Shown here: piece after piece, positions 58,762 through 64,000 of the stretch | Layout: every line of letters begins with the position of its first letter | How positions within the stretch are numbered: position 1 is the first letter of the stretch | Notes under the pieces: model-generated | Database searches by the model: none | What the model saw: only the letters and a program-made list of their open reading frames with translations | Told to the model about the DNA's origin: nothing | From: Pseudophaeobacter arcticus DSM 23566 | GTDB taxonomy: Bacteria; Pseudomonadota; Alphaproteobacteria; Rhodobacterales; Rhodobacteraceae | DNA: 64,000 nucleotides | NCBI RefSeq assembly: GCF_000473205.1 | Contig: NZ_KI421507.1 | Span: 4,077,057 to 4,141,056 of the forward strand | Direction: 5' to 3' | Made by a program: the position numbers and the translations under genes

Positions 58762-60720
58762 ATGCGTGTATTCACGATACTGGGGCCATCACAATCTGGC
58801 AAAACGACCCTGGCAAGGGCACTGGCTGGCCTCGACGGGGTCATGGGCAAACGGCAGGAAACGGCAACGGTTGCAGCGATGCAGCCGTTTTCGTTTATGG
58901 GAGAGGACTGGGCGGTCATTGACATCTCTGGCGGCGCCGAAAACCAGGCCCAGATCGGGCCTGTGCTGACGGCCAGCGATGCGGCGGTGCTTTGTGTGCC
59001 TGCGGATCCGGAGGCCGCGGTTCTGGCCGCGCCTTATCTGCGCCAGCTTGAAGAGGCCGGCATTCCCGCCTTTCTGTTTATCAACCGTATAGATCAGGCC
59101 AGGGGCCGCATTGCCGATATCATCGCCGCCCTGCAAACCTACAGCAATCACGGCATCGTTCTGCGCCAGGTGCCAATCCGCAAAGCGGGTCAGGTGGTGG
59201 GGGCGGTGGATTTGATCTCGGAAAGGGCCTGGAAATACATCGAAGGCCAGCCCTCGGCCCTGATTGAATTGCCGACGGAAATGCAGCGGCGCGAAAAGGC
59301 AGCCCGCAGCGAGATGTTGGAAGCCCTGGCGGATTTTGACGATCATTTGCTGGAGGAGCTGATTGAGGACCGCGAGGTTCTGGCAACAGAGGCCTATGAC
59401 ATTGCCACCCGGTTGTTGCAGCATAGCGATCTGTTCCCCGCCTTGCTGGGGGCGGCGGAACACAGCAACGGGGTGTTGCGCCTGATGAAATCCCTGCGTC
59501 ATGAGGTGCCGCATGTGGAAGCCACCCGGGCGCGGCTGGCCAAACTGGGAGAGGGCCTGGCGGATGTGGTCGCTGTCGGCTGCATGGCGGATCAGGTCAA
59601 ACATCTTGGCAAAACCGTCCTGCTGCGTGCCTTGGATGGCGGTCTGGGCGCGGGCAATCCGGTTGGTGGCAGCACCCTGGGCGGGCTGACCGGGCTGGCC
59701 ACTGGCGCCGAGGAGGGGCAGGGGGATCGCGGCAGCACCGACCCGTCGCGCAACGGGTTGGAGGCCGGGGACATTGGCCAAGCGGTGAAGTCGGACCATC
59801 TGAACCTTGGCTTTTGCTATTCTGCCGATGGCAGCGCCGGGCTGCCGGAGTGGGCGCAGCCACGGCCTTCGACCTATCGGCGTTTGGTCATGCCGGTGCA
59901 TGAGCGCGATGAGGCGCGCCTCTCGGCGGCGCTGGATCGTCTGGTGGGGATCGACCCGGCGGTTCGATTGGAACAGGATGCGATTTCCGGGCGCGCGCTG
60001 TTGTATCTGCAGGGGCCGCTGCATCTGCGCCGGGTGCTTGCCACGCTGGAAACCGAATTTGGCGTCGAAGCCGTTGGCGAGCAGGTGCCGCCAGCCTTTT
60101 GTGAAACCATCAGAAAGCCAATGGAACTGCGCTACCGTCACCGCAAACAGTCAGGCGGGGCGGGGCAATTTGCCGATGTCGTGATCGAAATCCACCCGCT
60201 GCCACGGGGCGGCGGCTTTCAGTTCCATGATAGGGTCAAGGGCGGCGCGGTGCCAAAGGTCTATATTCCCTCAGTTGAGGCCGGCGTGCGCGAGGCCCTG
60301 CGCGAAGGCAACAACGGCCACCCGGTGGTGGATGTCTCGGTGATCTTGAAAGATGGCAAGCATCACGCCGTGGACAGTTCTGATTTTGCCTTTCGCATGG
60401 CGGCCAAGAATGCGGTGCGGAGCATTTTGGACCAGGCTGATCTTGTCCTTTTGCAACCCATCATGAAGGCGGCCATTCACGTGCCCTCGGTGTTTTCCGG
60501 CGGGGTGATTCCGGTGATTAGCAACCTGAAGGGGCAGGTTCTTGGCTTTGCGGCAGAAGAGGGCGCTGCGGGCTGGGATGTGCTGGAGGCATTGCTGCCG
60601 CTGATCGCGCAGGATGCCCTGTGTCACAGCCTGGCCAGCGCCACCCGGGGCACCGGCTGGTTCGAGACTGCGTTTGACCACTACGAGGAGGTCAGGCAGG
60701 AAGATCTCGCGCCCGTTTAA
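58762..60720 (+). CDS. Elongation factor G-like GTPase with degenerate G domain
   Basis: A 652-residue protein with the domain order of EF-G (G, II, III, IV, V). The P-loop GPSQSGKT (8-15) is intact, G3 is DISG (54-57) and G4 is NRID (108-111). The switch I threonine motif is not recognisable and the catalytic His that follows DxxG in EF-G (DTPGH) is Gly58. Domain IV/V-like blocks include ELRYRHRKQSGGAGQFADVV, VSVILKDGKHHAVDSSDFAF and MAAKNAVRSILDQADLVLLQ, FSGGVIPVISNLKGQVLGF. It is thus a paralogue of the EF-G2 type, not the housekeeping factor. AGGGAGG lies 10-odd bases upstream of the ATG. ProX follows. Confidence 0.82.
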   Translation: MRVFTILGPSQSGKTTLARALAGLDGVMGKRQETATVAAMQPFSFMGEDWAVIDISGGAENQAQIGPVLTASDAAVLCVPADPEAAVLAAPYLRQLEEAGIPAFLFINRIDQARGRIADIIAALQTYSNHGIVLRQVPIRKAGQVVGAVDLISERAWKYIEGQPSALIELPTEMQRREKAARSEMLEALADFDDHLLEELIEDREVLATEAYDIATRLLQHSDLFPALLGAAEHSNGVLRLMKSLRHEVPHVEATRARLAKLGEGLADVVAVGCMADQVKHLGKTVLLRALDGGLGAGNPVGGSTLGGLTGLATGAEEGQGDRGSTDPSRNGLEAGDIGQAVKSDHLNLGFCYSADGSAGLPEWAQPRPSTYRRLVMPVHERDEARLSAALDRLVGIDPAVRLEQDAISGRALLYLQGPLHLRRVLATLETEFGVEAVGEQVPPAFCETIRKPMELRYRHRKQSGGAGQFADVVIEIHPLPRGGGFQFHDRVKGGAVPKVYIPSVEAGVREALREGNNGHPVVDVSVILKDGKHHAVDSSDFAFRMAAKNAVRSILDQADLVLLQPIMKAAIHVPSVFSGGVIPVISNLKGQVLGFAAEEGAAGWDVLEALLPLIAQDALCHSLASATRGTGWFETAFDHYEEVRQEDLAPV

Positions 60721-60851
60721 GCGCTCGGCTTGCCACCTGTTTGATGCCCGGCTTTGAGGCCTGGCTGACCGCCGGTTCGACAGTTGTTTTATTGACCCGG
60801 CGGACTGGCCGGTTTGGGGTTTTGGTCTTTGCCTGTGGCGCAGTTTTGCCT

Positions 60852-60890
60852 CCAGGGGGCGCATCGCCCCTTGCGTCACTGGGGCTTTTT
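60852..60890 (+). terminator. Probable terminator after the EF-G-like gene
   Basis: Inner hairpin GGGGCG-CAT-CGCCCC with outer CCAG/CTGG pairing, followed by GGCTTTTTG. It lies about 130 bases after the stop and 50 before the ProX start, so ProX may have its own promoter. Confidence 0.5.
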
Positions 60891-60938
60891 GCGTGATCTG
60901 AAGGCTACGCAAAACACCGCCTTGGGGAGATTTGAAAC

Positions 60939-61469
60939 ATGGATGCCGCCACTGCCGCTCAACAGGACGCCTTGCCCGTCAGCTCAGATGCGCTTTTGGC
61001 GCAGCTTGATGACTGGGGGTTGCCCTATAGATTGTTCAGCCATGTGCCGCTGCGGACCGTGCAGGAGGCCAAGCAGGTTGAGGCAGAGATGCAGCAGCCC
61101 GGCGTCAGCAGCCTGAAGATCAAGAACCTCTACCTGCGCGATCGCAAAAAGCGCAACTATCTCATTTCTGTCGAACAGGACCGTGAGATCGACCTCAAGG
61201 CGCTGGGACAGGAAATTGGCGTTGGCGGGCTGAGCTTTGGCTCTGCTGACCGTCTGATGCAGAACCTGGGCATTCGCCCGGGCGCGGTGAGCCCGCTGGC
61301 AATGATCACGGGCGTTGACCGGGGCGTGACCTTTTATATGGATGCTGCGGCGCAGGAGGTGGATGTGATCAATATGCACCCGCTGGTGAATGATCGTACC
61401 GTGGTGATGGCACGGGAGGATTTTCTGACCTTTCTGGCCCATATCGGTTGCGACCCCCACTGGATTTGA
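60939..61469 (+). CDS. proX: Trans-editing aminoacyl-tRNA deacylase ProX (YbaK family)
   Basis: A 176-residue stand-alone editing-domain protein (PrdX/ProX type) that hydrolyses mischarged Ala-tRNA(Pro). It has LFSHVPLRTVQEAKQVEAEM, SSLKIKNLYLRDRKKRNYLI with the catalytic Lys, GSADRLMQNLGIRPGAVSPL and MHPLVNDRTVVMAREDFLTF at the end. In this subfamily ProX edits for bacterial ProRS that lacks its own editing domain. It is convergent with the racemase-like gene, 9 bases apart. Confidence 0.9.
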   Translation: MDAATAAQQDALPVSSDALLAQLDDWGLPYRLFSHVPLRTVQEAKQVEAEMQQPGVSSLKIKNLYLRDRKKRNYLISVEQDREIDLKALGQEIGVGGLSFGSADRLMQNLGIRPGAVSPLAMITGVDRGVTFYMDAAAQEVDVINMHPLVNDRTVVMAREDFLTFLAHIGCDPHWI

Positions 61470-61478
61470 CGTCAGAAC

Positions 61479-62249
61479 CTAGGCGGGCGCTTGGCCCTCG
61501 GTTTCCTTCTCTGCCAGATCCAGCGCCGCTGCGACATGGGCTGCTGAGGGATTGATGAACAAGACCCCTGCGGCCTCAAAACTGGGCTCATCAATGTGAT
61601 CGGGAAAGGCCAGTGGCAGTTCGGTACAGGCAAGGATCACCGCCTCGCCGGCGCTTGCATGTTTCTGGCAAAACCGCAGCAGCCGTGTCCGCGCCGTTGC
61701 CGAGGCGCCGCCGTGAAAGTCTTCGTCGATCATCGACTGGGCTTCGGCAATCTCGGCTGGGGGCAGAGTGGGATTGGCCCGGATCCCGTAGGGCGCCAGA
61801 ACCTCGGCGTAGTTGCGGGCCTGCATGGTGACCCTGGTGCCGATCACCAGGGCGGAGGCGGCCTTGGTTTTTGCAACCACCTGTGCGGTTGCATCAAAAA
61901 TCGACAGCACAGGCATCTCGACCCCCTGGCGGATGGCATGCAGGCGCGCATGGGGCGTGTTGCTGGCAATCACCGCAAAATCGCATCCTGCGGTTTGCAG
62001 CACCAGGAGCGCGTTGCGAAACACCGCATCAAAAGCGGCCCAGCTGTCTTCTTCTCCCGGGCGCCCGCGCAGGCTGCGGGTCTCGGCCTGGTTGACCGAT
62101 TCTATGGTGATCCGGGGGCAGGGAAGGGGGCCGCTGTGGGTCTTTGCACCATTTTTGATTTGCCGCTGCCAACTGCCGGCGCAAATGCCGCGATAGTAGT
62201 CTAGGGTCGAGGCCCAGCCGACGCCGCCAAGGATGCCAATTTTCTTCAT
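61479..62249 (-). CDS. Asp/Glu racemase superfamily protein with Cys-to-Ser at the first catalytic site
   Basis: A 256-residue member of the aspartate/glutamate racemase family. It begins MKKIGILGGVGWASTLDYYR, the standard first strand. The first catalytic motif, normally CNT-x-H, reads IASNTPHARLH with Ser96 in place of Cys, while the second, VILACTELPL with Cys208, is kept. One-cysteine members of the superfamily act as other enzymes or lack racemase activity, so an amino acid racemase call would be unsafe. Start ATG at 62249; upstream in-frame codons lie in an 18-bp duplication. Confidence 0.75.
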   Translation of the reverse strand: MKKIGILGGVGWASTLDYYRGICAGSWQRQIKNGAKTHSGPLPCPRITIESVNQAETRSLRGRPGEEDSWAAFDAVFRNALLVLQTAGCDFAVIASNTPHARLHAIRQGVEMPVLSIFDATAQVVAKTKAASALVIGTRVTMQARNYAEVLAPYGIRANPTLPPAEIAEAQSMIDEDFHGGASATARTRLLRFCQKHASAGEAVILACTELPLAFPDHIDEPSFEAAGVLFINPSAAHVAAALDLAEKETEGQAPA

Positions 62250-62274
62250 GTTCAAACGCCCTGTTCCACATTCT

Positions 62275-62310
62275 CTCAGAGGTAGCATGGCCCTCAGAGG
62301 TAGCATGGCG
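62275..62310. repeat. Tandem duplication of an 18-bp unit
   Basis: CTCAGAGGTAGCATGGCC at 62275-62292 is followed at once by the same sequence with a final G. It lies 25 bases upstream of the racemase-like start and looks like a recent slippage or duplication in its promoter region. Confidence 0.85.
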
Positions 62311-62326
62311 GATTTGATACCGACAA

Positions 62327-62359
62327 CAAAAACACCGCCTCCCAGGGGGACGCGGTGTT
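62327..62359 (-). terminator. Rho-independent terminator of azoR
   Basis: Perfect arms AACACCGC and GCGGTGTT with a 13-base loop; on the minus strand the stem runs into TTTTTG. It lies 45 bases after the azoR stop. Confidence 0.8.
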
Positions 62360-62404
62360 GACATTTCTACTGTCTGGCCAGGGTCAGGACTCTGGTCTGG
62401 CGGC

Positions 62405-62986
62405 TTAGGCAGCCAGTGCTTCGATGGCAGATTTGGCGCGCTGCATAGATCCTTCGGCATCCATCGACAGCTGATCTGCGGCGACCAGTTCAACATCGGT
62501 GATGCCAATAAAGCCAAGCACATGGCGCAGGTAGGTGGTGGCAAAATCAATATCCGACCCGGCCTGAGTACCGCCAGAGGCCACAGCGATGATGGCGCGT
62601 TTGCCCTCCAGCAGACCAACGGGGCCGGTTTCGGTATAAGTGAAGGTCACACCAGCGCGGGCCACCAGATCAATCCAGGCCTTCAGCGTCGAGGGCACCG
62701 AGAAATTGTAGATCGGCGTGCCGATGACAATGGTATCGGCCTGTTTCAGCTCGGCAATCAGTGCGTCAGACTGCGCAAGAAGCGCCTTTTGCTCATCGTT
62801 GCGCTGATCGGCAGGGGTAAAGTTGGCCCCCACCCAGGCTTCGTCGAGCAGTGGCAGCGGCGTTGCCAGATCGCGGCGGATGACGGTTTCAGGCGACAGC
62901 CGCGCGGTGATCTCGGCGCTCAGCGAACGGGTGACGGAATTTTCGGCGCGGGCGGAGGAGTCGATATGCAGAACTGTGGAGGTCAT
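62405..62986 (-). CDS. azoR: FMN-dependent NADH-azoreductase / quinone reductase
   Basis: A 193-residue flavodoxin-like FMN enzyme that reduces quinones and azo dyes with two-electron transfer, protecting against thiol and quinone stress. Visible are LHIDSSARAENSVTRSLSAE (phosphate-binding loop), VIGTPIYNFSVPSTLKAWID and VASGGTQAGSDIDFATTYLR. It is divergent from a LysR regulator and ends in a good terminator. Adjacent aromatic-degradation loci are 17 kb away, so a direct link is not implied. Confidence 0.93.
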   Translation of the reverse strand: MTSTVLHIDSSARAENSVTRSLSAEITARLSPETVIRRDLATPLPLLDEAWVGANFTPADQRNDEQKALLAQSDALIAELKQADTIVIGTPIYNFSVPSTLKAWIDLVARAGVTFTYTETGPVGLLEGKRAIIAVASGGTQAGSDIDFATTYLRHVLGFIGITDVELVAADQLSMDAEGSMQRAKSAIEALAA

Positions 62987-63058
62987 GATCTGATGTCCTA
63001 TTTTGTGTTTCGTCTGCTTCAGACATGGGGTATAGCAAAAATGAACTCAATTGCTGTG

Positions 63059-63078
63059 TTGGCACAGGTTTTGTGCAA
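63059..63078. promoter_or_regulatory. Candidate LysR operator
   Basis: TTGGCACA-GGTTT-TGTGCAA forms an imperfect inverted repeat in the 151-base spacer between azoR and the LysR gene, with the T...A spacing typical of LysR boxes. It is about 75 bases upstream of azoR. Confidence 0.45.
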
Positions 63079-63137
63079 TTTTGCGTAGATCTTGATAGCC
63101 GAATTTCACAAAGCGGATTTGAAGCGAGGACAGTGTC

Positions 63138-64000
63138 ATGGAGAATTGGGACGAAGTTCGCACCGCCTATCAGGTGGCCCGCATGGGGACAGTCAGCGGA
63201 GCGGCCGAGGTTCTGGGGGTGCATCATGCGACGGTGATCCGTCACATTGATGCAATCGAGGCGCGTCTGGGGGTCAAACTGTTCCAGCGCCATGCGCGGG
63301 GTTATACGCCAACGGAATCCGGTCAGGATTTGCTGCGAGTGGCCCAGGCCACCGATGACCAGTTCAGCCAATTGGTGGGTCGGCTCAAAGGCCAGGGCAG
63401 TGAGGTCTCGGGGGAATTGGTGGTGACCTCGCTGTCGTCGATGTCGCATCTTCTGGTGCCGGTCCTGACCGAGTTCCAGCAGATGCATCCGGGCCTGGTT
63501 ATTCGCTACCTCACTGGCGAGCGCCTGTTTCGGCTGGAATATGGCGAGGCCCATGTGGCGCTGCGGGCGGGCAATGCACCGGATCAGCCGGACAATGTGG
63601 TGCAGCCTTTCCTGAAGCAGAAAATCGGTCTGTTTGCGGCACAAAGCTACATTGATCGCCACGGGCCGTTGAAAGGTATCGATGACCTGAAGAACCACCA
63701 GTTTGTTGGCACCGACAACCAGGATAGCAGGGCGCCTTTTAATCAATGGCTGCGCGAACACACCACTGAGGATACGATCACATTCCGCTGCTCTGACGGT
63801 GTGGCGATGCAAGAGGCGGTTATGGCGGGGGCCGGAATTGGCTTTATGTCCATGTGGGAGGCCTCGCGCCGCCCGGCTCTGGTCAAGATGATGGATCCGC
63901 AGGTTGATTGGGAAGGCAGCCTTTGGCTGGTGACCCATGTGGACCTGCACCGAACCAATAAGGTCCAGAGCTTTCTCAGCTTTCTGAAAGAGCGCGCCAA
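63138..64000 (+). CDS. LysR-family regulator, C-terminus cut by window edge
   Basis: The 287 codons present cover nearly a whole LysR protein of about 300 residues. The winged helix-turn-helix reads YQVARMGTVSGAAEVLGVHH, ATVIRHIDAIEARLGVKLFQ, followed by the linker helix and an effector domain starting VSGELVVTSLSSMSHLLVPV. FNQWLREHTTEDTITFRCSD and VMAGAGIGFMSMWEA occur later. It is divergent from azoR and so probably controls it. Effector unknown. Confidence 0.9.
   Translation, partial: MENWDEVRTAYQVARMGTVSGAAEVLGVHHATVIRHIDAIEARLGVKLFQRHARGYTPTESGQDLLRVAQATDDQFSQLVGRLKGQGSEVSGELVVTSLSSMSHLLVPVLTEFQQMHPGLVIRYLTGERLFRLEYGEAHVALRAGNAPDQPDNVVQPFLKQKIGLFAAQSYIDRHGPLKGIDDLKNHQFVGTDNQDSRAPFNQWLREHTTEDTITFRCSDGVAMQEAVMAGAGIGFMSMWEASRRPALVKMMDPQVDWEGSLWLVTHVDLHRTNKVQSFLSFLKERA

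Noticed and set aside
58762..60720. The EF-G-like gene as the housekeeping fusA
   Set aside because: It lacks the DTPGH histidine and the switch I motif and is not in a str operon with rpsL, rpsG and tuf.

Overview
The window reads as chromosomal DNA of an alphaproteobacterium of the Rhodobacterales, most likely the Roseobacter group (Phaeobacter/Ruegeria-like). This rests on high GC, the MipZ cell-division ATPase, DUF2794 and DUF2783 proteins, a zinc-free L31, the ffh-rpsP-rimM-trmD-rplS-rpmE gene order and many small-molecule uptake and aromatic-catabolism genes. Genes are dense. I see no rRNA, tRNA, CRISPR array, insertion sequence or prophage. The left edge cuts the transhydrogenase sthA and the right edge cuts a LysR regulator.

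Layout. 0-15.5 kb: sthA and fghA (redox balance, formaldehyde detoxification), an AEC-family exporter and a TetR regulator separated by a repeat-rich spacer, an ArsR-type regulator with a HPYEEP-domain partner, DUF2794, NlpC/P60 hydrolase with an M17 aminopeptidase, beta-carbonic anhydrase, DUF3095, MFS transporter, asd and a secreted DUF4139 protein. 15.9-24.1 kb: a Liv-type ABC transporter (binding protein, two ATPases, two permeases), an aromatic-L-amino-acid decarboxylase, homoprotocatechuate 2,3-dioxygenase and a divergent HpaR-like MarR regulator; this looks like an aromatic amino acid or aromatic amine uptake and breakdown locus. 24.1-30.7 kb: glycerate 2-kinase, a phosphonate/phosphodiester hydrolase of the sulfatase superfamily facing a DeoR regulator coupled to a Na/phosphate symporter, and a DMT permease.

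31-35.6 kb: a Pot-type polyamine-like ABC operon with a Tat-exported binding protein; its last permease has a 150-residue C-terminal extension with an extra membrane helix, a coiled coil and a duplicated motif. 35.7-46.7 kb: an Asp/Glu-racemase-superfamily enzyme, a DMT permease, and the homogentisate pathway (hmgA, fahA, a metallo-beta-lactamase-fold protein with a lost second metal site, a flavin monooxygenase, DUF2783, a VOC protein, maiA) under a divergent MarR regulator that is co-transcribed with a class III nucleotide cyclase.

46.9-57.7 kb: mipZ and the translation cluster, read leftward: ffh, three tandem GNAT acetyltransferases, chorismate mutase, rpsP, bluB, a 46-residue membrane protein, rimM, trmD, an M20 peptidase, rplS and rpmE. 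A frameshifted phosphotransferase gene on the other strand sits between rimM and trmD. 58-64 kb: a small membrane protein, a degenerate EF-G-like GTPase, the ProX trans-editing deacylase, a racemase-like protein with a Cys-to-Ser change, azoreductase azoR and a divergent LysR regulator.

The most unusual items are the extended ABC permease, the EF-G-like protein lacking the catalytic histidine, the single-metal MBL-fold protein in the homogentisate operon, the decarboxylase/HpaD/transporter locus, and two families of intergenic repeats. All functional calls are made from sequence motifs by eye, without database searches.
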